NCBI GenBank assembly: GCA_029879605.1
Contig: JAOUQA010000001.1
Coordinates: 1 to 32,542, forward strand
DNA from: Gammaproteobacteria bacterium
Lineage (GTDB): Bacteria; Pseudomonadota; Gammaproteobacteria; SZUA-229
Direction: 5' to 3'
DNA: 32,542 nt
Numbering within the stretch: the stretch's first letter is position 1; each line of letters starts with the position of its first letter. The notes under the pieces were generated by a model. The model was not told the origin of the DNA and did no database searches. It saw only the letters and a program-made list of their open reading frames with translations. A program made the position numbers and the translations under genes. Below are positions 1-8,572 of this stretch, one piece after another.

Positions 1-133
1 TCCGATCTTTATCCATTGAGGCGACTTCTACGGTATGGCCTAGAGCCGCAGCAATGGGTGAAAACTGCCTGACCCACTCGATGACGCCGCCAAGCTGTGG
101 GTTAGTCGAGCAGATAATATTAAGTATACGCAT
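1..133 (-). CDS. Glycosyltransferase, N-terminal fragment (runs off left edge)
   Basis: Only the first 44 codons are present. Read on the minus strand from the ATG at 133, the peptide begins MRILNIICSTNPQLGGVIEW and continues to a segment ending HTVEVASMDKDR. An N-terminal beta strand, a Gly-Gly turn, a helix and a second strand ending in E/V are typical of the GT-B N-terminal Rossmann domain of family 4/1 glycosyltransferases. It is divergent from the WcaI-like gene and separated from it by about 150 bases, so it is probably part of the same polysaccharide locus. Donor and acceptor cannot be told. The family call rests on a short stretch and is moderate. Confidence 0.6.
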   Translation of the reverse strand, partial: MRILNIICSTNPQLGGVIEWVRQFSPIAAALGHTVEVASMDKDR

Positions 134-194
134 GGAAGCAAATGCTAATTATTTAGTGTATTTCGAGCGGCGTGCGCATTCGATTAGGTTATTT

Positions 195-205
195 CCCTGT
201 CAGGG
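195..205. repeat. 11-bp palindrome between divergent glycosyltransferase genes
   Basis: CCCTG-T-CAGGG is a perfect inverted repeat in the 150-base divergent spacer, just upstream of a TATACT hexamer (212-217) that could be a -10 for the rightward genes. No convincing -35 was found. An operator role is a guess; the palindrome is short enough to be chance. Confidence 0.25.
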
Positions 206-283
206 TTGTATTATACTCCGCACGGATTAAGGTGCTAGAAGTAGGGGTTTTGCCCCAAAACGGTGATATTACCCCAAATTGTT

Positions 284-1489
284 ATGAAGATACTCATTAA
301 TAGTATAAATTACGCGCCGGAGCTGGTGGGTATCGGAAAATATACGGCTGAAATGGCAGAGTGGCTTGCTGAGGCGGGGCACGATGTAAAAGTGGTGACG
401 GCTGCGCCTTATTATCCTGATTGGAAGGTTTTTGAAGGATATTCAGCATACAAATATATGACTGAAACGAAGGATGGAGCGAAGGTGATTCGTTGTCCAT
501 TGTGGGTCCCGGCCCGTCCGTCCGGGGCAAAGAGAGTGCTCCATCTGGTCAGTTTTGCCCTGACCGCATTTCCTGTCATGATCTGGCAGGGGATTTTCTG
601 GCGCCCAGATATATTGTTTGTTGTCGAACCGCCATTCTTTTGTACTCCTGGCGCACTTTTGTCTACAGTTCTGGGGCGCGGACAGAGTTGGCTACATATA
701 CAAGATTTTGAGATTGATGCGGCCTTTGATCTGGGTATGCTCAAGTCAAAAAAGCTTAGACTCTGGGTGAGCAGTGTTGAGAGCTGGTTGATGAGAAAGT
801 TTGACAGGGTTTCGACAATATCGGACAGAATGATGGATCGCGTTATCAACAAGGGCGTTGCGGCTGAAAAAACGGTTCTTTTCGAGAACTGGGTTGATAC
901 CGAACTGATATTTCCATTGCTTGATCGCCCTGCGCTATACCGCGAGCTAGGGTTGCCAGAAAACCGTACTATAGTGTTGTATTCCGGTAACATGGGTGAA
1001 AAGCAGGGGCTAGAGATCATAATTGAAGTGGCCAGGTTATTTAGAGAAAGGCAGGATATACTCTTTATACTCTGTGGAACCGGTTCGGCCAATCAGCGTT
1101 TAAAGCATTTTGCGAAGGATCTTGATAATGTAGTATTTTTCCCGCTGCAGCCTGTTGAAAAATTAAATGAATTGCTAAATCTGGCAAATATACACCTGTT
1201 GCCGCAGAAATCTGGTGCGGAGGATTTAGTGATGCCGTCTAAGTTGACTAATATGATGGCCAGCGGCAAACCTGTAGTCGCCACAGCGGCAGAAGGTTCA
1301 CAGATTTCTAGAGTGCTAACAGATTGCGGTATGGTTGTTGAGCCAGGTGATGTTAAGGCGTTTTATAGTGCTGTCGAATATCTGGCTGATAACCCTGATA
1401 GTGCAAATAGACTAGGCATTAATGGCCGCGCTTATGTTGAAGCTCACTGGAATATGAATGATGTGCTCTCAAAAATCTTTGTTAATTAA
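284..1489 (+). CDS. WcaI-like family 4 glycosyltransferase
   Basis: A 401-residue GT-B glycosyltransferase. The N-terminus MKILINSINYAPELVGIGKY, followed by EMAEWLAEAGHDV and APYYPDWKV, matches the colanic-acid glycosyltransferase WcaI type, which transfers a sugar from a nucleotide donor to a lipid-linked repeat unit at the cytoplasmic face. The C-terminal half has the Glycos_transf_1 pattern (LYSGNMGEKQGLE, then LPQKSGAEDLVMPSKL and ASGKPVVAT). A GTG at 263 would add seven residues, but family N-termini begin at MKIL, so the ATG at 284 is preferred; neither start has a good Shine-Dalgarno sequence. It lies 16 bases upstream of the exosortase gene and is probably co-transcribed with it. The exact sugar specificity is unknown. 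Confidence 0.85.
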   Translation: MKILINSINYAPELVGIGKYTAEMAEWLAEAGHDVKVVTAAPYYPDWKVFEGYSAYKYMTETKDGAKVIRCPLWVPARPSGAKRVLHLVSFALTAFPVMIWQGIFWRPDILFVVEPPFFCTPGALLSTVLGRGQSWLHIQDFEIDAAFDLGMLKSKKLRLWVSSVESWLMRKFDRVSTISDRMMDRVINKGVAAEKTVLFENWVDTELIFPLLDRPALYRELGLPENRTIVLYSGNMGEKQGLEIIIEVARLFRERQDILFILCGTGSANQRLKHFAKDLDNVVFFPLQPVEKLNELLNLANIHLLPQKSGAEDLVMPSKLTNMMASGKPVVATAAEGSQISRVLTDCGMVVEPGDVKAFYSAVEYLADNPDSANRLGINGRAYVEAHWNMNDVLSKIFVN

Positions 1490-1505
1490 TATATATAAAT
1501 AAATT

Positions 1506-3065
1506 ATGAAACTTAACTCAATATATTTAAATAATATTTATTTTTTGCTTGCTACCTATCTGCTTATTGCTGGCGTTGTTTTTTATGCCTCTTATGCAAG
1601 CCTGGTGGTAATGGAAAATATGTGGAGTTCAAAAGAAGAATATGGGTACGCCTATTTGATTCCTTTTATTTCTGGGTTCTTCATATGGCAGAAAGTTGAA
1701 GAAATTGAGAGAGCAAAATTTGAGCCAAGTATTTTGGGTGGTATTTTTTTTATTGGATCTATGATGCTGATTTTGTTAGGTGTCCTTAGTGCGACACACT
1801 CAATAACGCAATATGGATTTGTTATGGTATTGATAGCAATAGTTCATATGCTTATGGGTAGTGCTGTGTTACGTGTCGTGATTGCACCAATGCTACTGCT
1901 TTTTGTGATGGTCCCGCTGCCAGCATTTCTATTTAATAACTTATCGTCATATTTACAATTATTGTCTTCGCAACTAGGTGTTTTCTTTATCAGGTTGTTT
2001 GATATTAGTGTATATCTTGAAGGAAATGTTATTGATCTGGGCTCATATAAGTTACAAGTAGTAGAAGCATGTAGTGGGCTTCGTTATTTGTTTCCGTTAT
2101 TTAGTCTTGCTCTTATAGCGTCTTATATATATAGCGCTGCAATGTGGAAGAGAGTCGTTCTGGTCTTGTCAAGTATTCCGATTACGGTTTTAATGAATAG
2201 TTTTCGAATAGGTATTATCGGTGTATTGGTTGAGTATTGGGGGCAGGGCCAGGCTGAGGGGTTTTTACATGACTTTGAAGGCTGGGTTATTTTTATGTTT
2301 TGTACGGCATTTCTGATTCTGGAAATGTGGGTGTTACTCAAGATTGATTCAAATGGAAAAAATTTATCGGATGTCTTTGCAATTGATATCCCTGAGAGTA
2401 GGTGTGTTAAGTTTAATATCTCTTTGCCAAGTGGTAAGTATTTCATTATGACAATCGTTGCAATAATGCTTGGTATTTCTGTTGGTTTGGTTAATGAACG
2501 GCAGGAAGTGATTGTTGAGCGTAATGATTTTAGTAGTTTCCCCCTTTCATTTGAAAACTGGACGGGATATAGAGATGTACTTGAATCTCCAGTATTAAGA
2601 GCGCTGAAGCTGGATGATTATGTTATCGCAGATTATGTTGATAAACATGGAAGTCCAATTAACTTGTATGTTGCTTATTATGCTGCACAGAGATCTGGTC
2701 AGGCTGCACACTCACCTAAATCCTGTATTCCTGGTGGGGGGTGGAGGATTAATGATTTTTCTACCATAACAGGACTACTGCCATCTGCAGAATCAGAAGT
2801 TGTGAATCGACTAATTATCGCTAAGGCGGATGAAAAGCAGCTTGTATATTATTGGTTTTCTCAACGAGGTCGTATTATCGCTAATGAATATATGGTTAAG
2901 TGGTATTTGTTTTGGGATGCGCTGACGCTTAATCGTACAGATGGAGCTTTGGTGAGATTTGCGATTCCAGTGTCTTCTGGAGAAGATATTAATAAGGCAG
3001 ATGAGAGAATGGTTAATTTTATTCGTCTTGTTTGGCCGCATATGTCTGAATATATACCTGATTAG
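1506..3065 (+). CDS. xrtD: Exosortase D (VPLPA-CTERM type) fused to EpsI domain
   Basis: A 519-residue inner-membrane protein-sorting transpeptidase. Residues 1-280 form the multi-pass exosortase core. Its three catalytic landmarks are all present: Cys189 in VVEACSGLRYLF, Arg234 in MNSFRIGIIG and His255 in EGFLHDFEGW. Residues about 310-519 form an EpsI domain after one more membrane segment, with HSPKSCIPGGGW at 402-413 and a YYWF motif near 448. Exosortases cleave PEP-CTERM-like tails of secreted proteins and probably pass them to a surface acceptor. The core wording (EGNVIDLGSYKLQVVEACSG) resembles the VPLPA-specific subfamily XrtD, and a VPVPA-tailed substrate lies at 21252-21812. XrtD rather than XrtA is recalled family knowledge, not a database result. 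Confidence 0.9.
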   Translation: MKLNSIYLNNIYFLLATYLLIAGVVFYASYASLVVMENMWSSKEEYGYAYLIPFISGFFIWQKVEEIERAKFEPSILGGIFFIGSMMLILLGVLSATHSITQYGFVMVLIAIVHMLMGSAVLRVVIAPMLLLFVMVPLPAFLFNNLSSYLQLLSSQLGVFFIRLFDISVYLEGNVIDLGSYKLQVVEACSGLRYLFPLFSLALIASYIYSAAMWKRVVLVLSSIPITVLMNSFRIGIIGVLVEYWGQGQAEGFLHDFEGWVIFMFCTAFLILEMWVLLKIDSNGKNLSDVFAIDIPESRCVKFNISLPSGKYFIMTIVAIMLGISVGLVNERQEVIVERNDFSSFPLSFENWTGYRDVLESPVLRALKLDDYVIADYVDKHGSPINLYVAYYAAQRSGQAAHSPKSCIPGGGWRINDFSTITGLLPSAESEVVNRLIIAKADEKQLVYYWFSQRGRIIANEYMVKWYLFWDALTLNRTDGALVRFAIPVSSGEDINKADERMVNFIRLVWPHMSEYIPD

Positions 3066-3105
3066 GATTTATTAACTAGAGTGTCTCACTGAATAGCGAC
3101 TGTTT

Positions 3106-4740
3106 ATGTTTGATTCGACCTTAGGGATTTATCTAATTATTGCTTTTATGGCTATGGCTGTCAGTATGGCGGTGATTCCTCTTATGATGAGATTTGCTGC
3201 TTCCATTGGCATGATGGATCAGCCTGATTCAAGAAAAGTACATATTACACCAGTTCCCAGGGTGGGTGGAATTGGTATTGTGCTTGGTGCGCTCATGCCG
3301 ATGGCGATCTGGTTACCATTCAATGATCTAGTGCTGTCTTATCTCGTGGGCTCTATTGTGCTGTTAGTTTTTGGTATTTGGGATGATGCTAAAGAGATTG
3401 GTCATTATGTGAAATTTATTGGCCAGTTTATTGCGGCAGCTACGGTGGTTTACTATGGCGATTTATATGTTATTCATTTTCCGTTTATGGGTATGGATTT
3501 ATTGCCTGAGTCAATTGGGCGTCCTTTCACTGTTGTGGCTGTAGTTGGAATGATAAATGCGATAAATCATTCTGATGGTCTTGATGGTCTAGCTGGTGGT
3601 GAGTCTCTTTTAAGTCTTGCCGCTATTATATATCTTGGTTATTTATTTGATAGTGTTCTAATTGTCGTTATTGCTGCTGCGACTGTAGGTGGTGTATTTG
3701 GCTTCTTACGATTCAATTCACATCCCGCCTTGGTTTTTATGGGTGATGGAGGTAGCCAGTTCCTAGGGTTTACACTGGCCTTTCTTGTTCTCGTTTTGAC
3801 GCAGCAAGCCAATGAAGTATTGAGTCCGGCACTACCTCTTTTATTATTAGGTCTGCCTATCGCAGATATATTAGCTGTGTTTATCTTGCGAGCACGAGGA
3901 GGCATGAATCTATTTAGGGCAACTAGAAATCATATTCATCATCGGTTGTTAGAATTGGGTTTCTATCATTATGAAGCAGTGGTGATTATATATTCTATAC
4001 AAATGTTGCTCATAGTATGTGCGATCTTAATGCCCTATGCATATGACTGGTTGATTTTTTCTATTTATCTTGGTGTTTGTTCAGCAATATTTGTTTTACT
4101 AACGATGGCGGAGAGAAAAAAATGGGGTATTAAACACAATCTTCCCAGTCTTGATAAATTACAAATAAAAATTATACCAAAAGATATTTTGATAAAAATT
4201 TCAGCTCGAGGGCTTGAGACGTGTGTTTCATTGTTCTTAATCGCGGCAGCAATTATGTCTACTGATATCCCTTTTGATATAGGCGTGTCTTCATTGTTTT
4301 TGCTGGTGGCGCTATTGTTTTTGTTATTTTTTAGTGGCCTGCATTTTTTGTTATACAGGTTGATTCTATTTGTCACCGTGGGATTTTCCGTGTATTTACT
4401 TTCTACAAACCCGCCTTCTTGGTTACTTGTAAAAGGACACATAATATATATGTACTTTGGTATTGTCGTTATTCTTGCGTTATTGGTGGCTCGCATGGCA
4501 GCAAAAGGGGCGTTTAAGATTACCCCACTTGATTACTTGGTGATCATGCTGACACTTATAATTGGCGTTGGGCATGACAACACCGTGCAGTCAGATAGCC
4601 TTATCTGGATGTCAATACAGATTATTATTCTGTTTTATGCCTGTGAACTTATTATTCAAAATATGACAAGGCGTTTAAATAATTTGACGTTATCTGCAGC
4701 TGTAACGCTAGTTTTGATTTCATTGAGGAGTGTTATTTAA
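3106..4740 (+). CDS. WecA/MraY-like undecaprenyl-phosphate sugar-1-P transferase with extra C-terminal membrane domain
   Basis: The N-terminal ~330 residues are a polyprenyl-phosphate sugar-1-phosphate transferase of the MraY/WecA family, which starts lipid-linked repeat-unit assembly. Seen in order: DQPDSRKVHITPVPRVGG (38-55), the Asp-Asp pair in GIWDDAKE (90-97), NHSDGLDGLAGG (154-165), FMGDGGSQFLG (211-221) and HIHHRLLELGF (276-286). The protein is 544 residues long, whereas WecA-type enzymes are usually about 350. The extra ~200 residues contain six or seven hydrophobic segments, from about ISARGLETCVSLF to the end, and no motif I recognise. It sits in the plus-strand series after the exosortase and is the only initiating transferase seen in the window. 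Confidence 0.88.
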   Translation: MFDSTLGIYLIIAFMAMAVSMAVIPLMMRFAASIGMMDQPDSRKVHITPVPRVGGIGIVLGALMPMAIWLPFNDLVLSYLVGSIVLLVFGIWDDAKEIGHYVKFIGQFIAAATVVYYGDLYVIHFPFMGMDLLPESIGRPFTVVAVVGMINAINHSDGLDGLAGGESLLSLAAIIYLGYLFDSVLIVVIAAATVGGVFGFLRFNSHPALVFMGDGGSQFLGFTLAFLVLVLTQQANEVLSPALPLLLLGLPIADILAVFILRARGGMNLFRATRNHIHHRLLELGFYHYEAVVIIYSIQMLLIVCAILMPYAYDWLIFSIYLGVCSAIFVLLTMAERKKWGIKHNLPSLDKLQIKIIPKDILIKISARGLETCVSLFLIAAAIMSTDIPFDIGVSSLFLLVALLFLLFFSGLHFLLYRLILFVTVGFSVYLLSTNPPSWLLVKGHIIYMYFGIVVILALLVARMAAKGAFKITPLDYLVIMLTLIIGVGHDNTVQSDSLIWMSIQIIILFYACELIIQNMTRRLNNLTLSAAVTLVLISLRSVI

Positions 4741-4841
4741 CTTGTTTAAGTTATTAGCGGCCTACTTTTTGTGAATTTCCGGCATTACGTTTTATTTTTA
4801 TTATTTATAATAATATTCTTATATTCTAATGCGATATTTTC

Positions 4842-4869
4842 TTAACTACCATACAGTATCTGCTATAAT
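4842..4869 (+). promoter_or_regulatory. Candidate sigma-70 promoter for the export/assembly genes
   Basis: TTAACT (4842-4847), a 16-base spacer, then TATAAT (4864-4869) preceded by TG one base upstream (extended -10). It lies in the largest gap of the AT-rich block (4741-4960), ahead of the export gene, where a new transcript would make sense. The region is very AT-rich, so chance matches are common. A 16-base AT-only palindrome lies just upstream (4798-4813). Confidence 0.5.
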
Positions 4870-4911
4870 TCTTGGGCATTTGGATTAGTGTCCACATATA
4901 TATGAGGACGC

Positions 4912-4950
4912 ATGTCAAATAAGATAAATATAAATAACACTCTATTATAA
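4912..4950 (+). CDS. Possible 12-residue leader peptide upstream of export gene
   Basis: An ATG preceded by a purine-rich TGAGGACGC opens a 12-codon reading frame (MSNKINININNTLL-like: M-S-N-K-I-N-I-N-N-T-L-L) ending 10 bases before the export-protein start. It lies downstream of the candidate promoter, in the predicted 5' leader. Its AGG sequence is a better ribosome site than the one in front of the export gene itself. Coding is unproven and it may be chance; translational coupling is the only role suggested by position. Confidence 0.25.
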   Translation: MSNKININNTLL

Positions 4951-4960
4951 TTTTAAAAGA

Positions 4961-5518
4961 ATGAATCAAATTTTTAATCTATTCGCACTAGTATTACTGG
5001 CTTGTACATCCATCCAGTTAGCTCAGGCTCAAGAAGATGCCTATATAATCGGATCTGGAGACCAACTTTCGATATCTGTATGGAAAGAGCAAGATCTCCA
5101 GAAAGAAGTGCTTGTTAATCCTGATGGGTATATAACATTTCCACTTATTGGGGATGTTAAGGCAGGAGGTTTAACAACAAAAGCACTTACCCAGATTATG
5201 GTAAAAAAGCTAAATGCGTACATCCCAAACCCTAACATAACAATAAGCGTTTTGATGTCTAGAAGTAACAGGGTATATGTAATTGGTCAGGTTAATAAAC
5301 CGGGTGAATATGTTACATCACAGTATATGGATGTATTGCAAGCACTAACTGTTGCAGGAGGGCTTACGCCTTATGCGGATTCAGATGATATAAAAATTAT
5401 TAGACGTACTGATAGTGGTAAGGAAGTTTATGAATTTGATTACGACGAAGTAGTTAGTGGAAATGAAATGGAGATGAATATTATGCTGAAGCCTGGTGAT
5501 ACGATAGTAGTGCCATAA
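4961..5518 (+). CDS. Wza-like polysaccharide export protein (periplasmic/outer membrane)
   Basis: 185 residues. A signal sequence (MNQIFNLFALVLLACTSIQL) is followed by AQAQ and the mature start EDAYIIGSGDQLSISVWKE, the opening of the polysaccharide export (Wza/GfcE) domain. An SLBB-type domain follows (RVYVIGQVNKPGEYVTS, then LQALTVAGGLTPYADSDDI). Such proteins form or line the outer-membrane channel for polysaccharide. It is short, like the export proteins of exosortase loci, and lacks the long C-terminal helix of E. coli Wza. Cleavage may be signal peptidase I after AQA, or lipoprotein-type at LLAC (Cys15); the sequence does not decide. No in-frame ATG lies upstream before a stop. Confidence 0.9.
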   Translation: MNQIFNLFALVLLACTSIQLAQAQEDAYIIGSGDQLSISVWKEQDLQKEVLVNPDGYITFPLIGDVKAGGLTTKALTQIMVKKLNAYIPNPNITISVLMSRSNRVYVIGQVNKPGEYVTSQYMDVLQALTVAGGLTPYADSDDIKIIRRTDSGKEVYEFDYDEVVSGNEMEMNIMLKPGDTIVVP

Positions 5519-5537
5519 AATAGAATTCAGCATTATT

Positions 5538-5543
5538 GAAGGT
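5538..5543 (+). promoter_or_regulatory. Ribosome binding site that sets the barrel-protein start at 5551
   Basis: GAAGGT ends seven bases before the ATG at 5551. A TTG at 5536 in the same frame overlaps this site and has no ribosome site of its own, so the ATG is the likely start. Confidence 0.6.
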
Positions 5544-5550
5544 AATTTCA

Positions 5551-6735
5551 ATGTATAAAAATAAGATAAATATAGTATTATTAATCATTTTATGTTCGCC
5601 TGCTGCTCAGGTGTATGCATCTGATCTTATGATGGAGGCAGATGTTATCGCCTCAACATCATTTGATGACAATGTAGATTATTCTACAGTAGGAAATACC
5701 GTATCGGTTTATACGGTTAAGCCGAAATTAGAGTTGGCATATGAAAGTGATGAATGGAAAACGACATCTACTTTATATGTTTCAGAGAAAATATATTCAG
5801 AGCGCCTGCAAAATCAATTCGATAATTATATAGATATTGGCACAGCTTATAAACAGGACAGGGGTGTTTATTCAGTAGAAGCTAGTTATTATAATCAGGC
5901 TAGGCGTGCTGAGGAGACAAATATATTAGGTAGTAGTGTAGAACAGGTGGATTCTAAAACAATATCTGTTGCGCCTCGATATACCTACAATATAAATGAG
6001 CGCGCATTTATGTCAATTGCATATGCGTTAAATAGTGTGGATTTTGGCGCCAACACAGTTGGAAGGTTTTTTTCATATGATACCCATACCGCGGTTGGCT
6101 CTCTGGGATACAAGTTGTCACAAAGGAGTAACTTGAATTTGAATCTATCAGCTCAAGATTATGCGTCTGATAATGGGGCTTCGGAATATCAGGTTATGTC
6201 AACAAATCTTGAATATGGATATGCAGTTACGCAAATAATGACGGCGAAATTATCAGTAGGATCGAATAACTTTAAATTCGAAAATAAGAGTACACAATCA
6301 TTTCCTTATTTTGGGTCACTGGTTACAGGTGTAACAGCTCTGGAAACTACTAGTAGTGGCGCATCATATCATGCTGGTATAGATGCAGGTTGGCTAACTT
6401 TGGGGGTTGGGCGTAATTATGTGTCAAGTTCAGTCGGAGGGCTTCAGCAGAGCGATAGTGTAGATGCAAAGCTTAGAATGCAGGCAACGCCGCTTATTGG
6501 GCTGACGTTATCAATTATTCGTGATGAGCGAGAGGAGAAAAATGTTTATGTGTCAAGTTACTCTGATACAAGAACCGAGATCACGCCAGAAATGATTGTT
6601 TCATTGGCTCATAATTTGCAGGTTCGCGCTAAGTATACTACAGGAGAAAAAGAAATATTTTCTTCCTCCATTAATAGGTCAATTGATTACAAGAGATTCT
6701 ATGTGGACATAAGGTATGTGTTTCCCTCTATTTGA
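5551..6735 (+). CDS. Exosortase-locus outer-membrane beta-barrel protein
   Basis: 394 residues with a clear signal peptide (MYKNKINIVLLIILCSPAAQ, cleavage likely after VYA) and then alternating aromatic/polar strands typical of a beta-barrel, ending in a strand RFYVDIRYVFPSI. No catalytic motif is visible. Position and shape match the outer-membrane proteins of exosortase/EPS loci (TIGR03016-like), placed between the Wza-like exporter and the chain-length protein. The role is inferred as an outer-membrane component of export or surface retention. The start at 5551 is chosen from its ribosome site. Confidence 0.75.
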   Translation: MYKNKINIVLLIILCSPAAQVYASDLMMEADVIASTSFDDNVDYSTVGNTVSVYTVKPKLELAYESDEWKTTSTLYVSEKIYSERLQNQFDNYIDIGTAYKQDRGVYSVEASYYNQARRAEETNILGSSVEQVDSKTISVAPRYTYNINERAFMSIAYALNSVDFGANTVGRFFSYDTHTAVGSLGYKLSQRSNLNLNLSAQDYASDNGASEYQVMSTNLEYGYAVTQIMTAKLSVGSNNFKFENKSTQSFPYFGSLVTGVTALETTSSGASYHAGIDAGWLTLGVGRNYVSSSVGGLQQSDSVDAKLRMQATPLIGLTLSIIRDEREEKNVYVSSYSDTRTEITPEMIVSLAHNLQVRAKYTTGEKEIFSSSINRSIDYKRFYVDIRYVFPSI

Positions 6736-6802
6736 TTTCTTTAAAAAAATATCTTTTTGACATTCGTCTTATATTCTCTGTTTATATTTGAGTGGTTATA
6801 TT

Positions 6803-8551
6803 GTGGAAGAGCAACACCTTGATTTGCGTGATTTTATTACTATCCTGCGCAGGCGAAAAAAAGCGATGTATATTATCGCTACGACACTTGTCAGCCTTAT
6901 TATTCTTGTAACTGTTTTATTGCCGTCGATTTATAAGTCATCCGCAACTATTTTAATTGAGCAGCAAGAAGTGCCTCGTGAGTTAGTTATGTCTACTGTA
7001 ACTAGTTATGCGGCGGAAAGGATTCAAACGATTCAGGCTCAAGTGATGAGCAGAATTAACTTGATCAAGATTATTGAAAAATTTAATTTGTATGAGGATG
7101 ATAAAAAATATCGTACAACAGAAGCAATTATTGCTCGAATGCGCGATGACGTATCTCTGGATTTGATAAGTGCGGATATAGTAGATCCTACAACTGGCCG
7201 CCCTTCATCTGCGACTATTGCATTTTCGCTCTCATATTCAGGAAAAAATCCGGCTCAGGTTCAAAAAGTTGTTAGTGAATTGACGTCATTGTATTTGAAT
7301 AAAAATATAGAAAGTCGTTCTACAAAAGCATCTGAAACGGCGGGTTTTTTCAAAGGTGAATCTGAGCGAATAGTTCAAACAATTGCCGATCTAGAGAAAA
7401 AGCTCGCTGAGTTTAAGCAGAATAATGCAAAGATGCTGCCTGAGGTTCAGCAGGTTAATATGCAGATGCTGCAAAGAATAGAATCCTCAATATCTGCAAC
7501 GACTACAAGGCTTTTAAATCTAGAAGAAAGAAAGTTTAATCTTGAAGGGCAGCTGTCTCAGGTTAGCCCGGAAAATCCGCTGTTACAAAGTGCTGGAACC
7601 AGACTCAAGTTGCTTGAGGCGGCTTATGCATCCTTAGTTTCCAAATACTCAGAATCTCATCCTGATGTAATAAGAATAAAAAATGAAATGGATGCTTTAC
7701 GATCCGGCAAAAAGAGTAGTGATGCTGATATTCTGGCGTCAGAATTGATTGCACTTAAAAATGAACTGGATATTACTTCAAAAAAATATACAGATCAGCA
7801 CCCTGATGTCACTGCTCTAAAAACAAAAATTGCATCTCTGGAAAAGAAATTCAGTGAAGTTAATACTAATAGAAAAAAATCTGATGATGAACTTCAGGAA
7901 TACTTAAAAGAATCACCAGATAACCCTGCTTATATAACGCTTAGATCTCAATTGGATGGGATTATGAGTGAAATGAATGCACTGAATGAGCAAAAAAAGG
8001 AGTTGATTGAAAAACAGGATGAATTAGAAAAAATTATGCTTATTGCGCCTCAGGTTGAGCGTGAATATCTAGTATTACAACGTGATTATGAAAATGCGCT
8101 GAGGTTGCATCATGATATAGCGGCAAAGCAGCGATCTGCCGATATAGCTGTTGAATTAGAATCGCAAAGCAAGGGAGAGCGCTTTACTTTGATTGATCCG
8201 CCGGCTTTTCCCGAAGAGCCTGTTAGTCCCAATAGGCCATTAGTGATTCTTATAGGGTTGATTTTCTCTATAGCTGCGGCATTTGGTTATGCGTTTACCG
8301 CTGAAGCTGTAAGTGGAACTGTTAGAGGTGCAAATGGTGTAGAGAGTATACTAGATGTTGCTCCACTATCAATTGTGCCATATCAGCTAACATTGCATGA
8401 TATTGAAGCTGATAAGCTCTCTCAGAGGAAAATAATGATAGCCGTTTCAGTCTTAACTGTTCTTGTGATTGTCTTTGTACACTTTTTTATTGCACGAATT
8501 GATGTGTTATGGTTTCGTATCTTTAGGCATATAGAATCATTTCTGGGTTGA
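6803..8551 (+). CDS. Wzz-like polysaccharide chain-length determinant (co-polymerase)
   Basis: About 582 residues. The Wzz domain opens with LDLRDFITILRRRKK and a first membrane helix (MYIIATTLVSLIILVTVLL). A long periplasmic coiled coil follows, then the Pro-rich segment PAFPEEPVSPNRPLVILIGL leading into the second membrane helix. A third hydrophobic segment (IMIAVSVLTVLVIVFVHFF) lies near the C-terminus. The coiled coil carries two copies of a YxxxHPDV element, near residues 282 and 329. Family role: controls chain length with the polymerase, together with a cytoplasmic BY-kinase, encoded by the next gene 21 bases downstream. The GTG at 6803, with GAGTGG seven bases upstream, is preferred to a TTG at 6788 that has no ribosome site. 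Confidence 0.85.
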   Translation: MEEQHLDLRDFITILRRRKKAMYIIATTLVSLIILVTVLLPSIYKSSATILIEQQEVPRELVMSTVTSYAAERIQTIQAQVMSRINLIKIIEKFNLYEDDKKYRTTEAIIARMRDDVSLDLISADIVDPTTGRPSSATIAFSLSYSGKNPAQVQKVVSELTSLYLNKNIESRSTKASETAGFFKGESERIVQTIADLEKKLAEFKQNNAKMLPEVQQVNMQMLQRIESSISATTTRLLNLEERKFNLEGQLSQVSPENPLLQSAGTRLKLLEAAYASLVSKYSESHPDVIRIKNEMDALRSGKKSSDADILASELIALKNELDITSKKYTDQHPDVTALKTKIASLEKKFSEVNTNRKKSDDELQEYLKESPDNPAYITLRSQLDGIMSEMNALNEQKKELIEKQDELEKIMLIAPQVEREYLVLQRDYENALRLHHDIAAKQRSADIAVELESQSKGERFTLIDPPAFPEEPVSPNRPLVILIGLIFSIAAAFGYAFTAEAVSGTVRGANGVESILDVAPLSIVPYQLTLHDIEADKLSQRKIMIAVSVLTVLVIVFVHFFIARIDVLWFRIFRHIESFLG

Positions 8552-8572
8552 TAACTTTTTAGGATTCGATCA

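Noticed and set aside
412..1092. 226-codon open frame on the minus strand
   Set aside because: It is antisense to the WcaI-like gene, whose motifs are clear; the antisense protein has no recognisable features.
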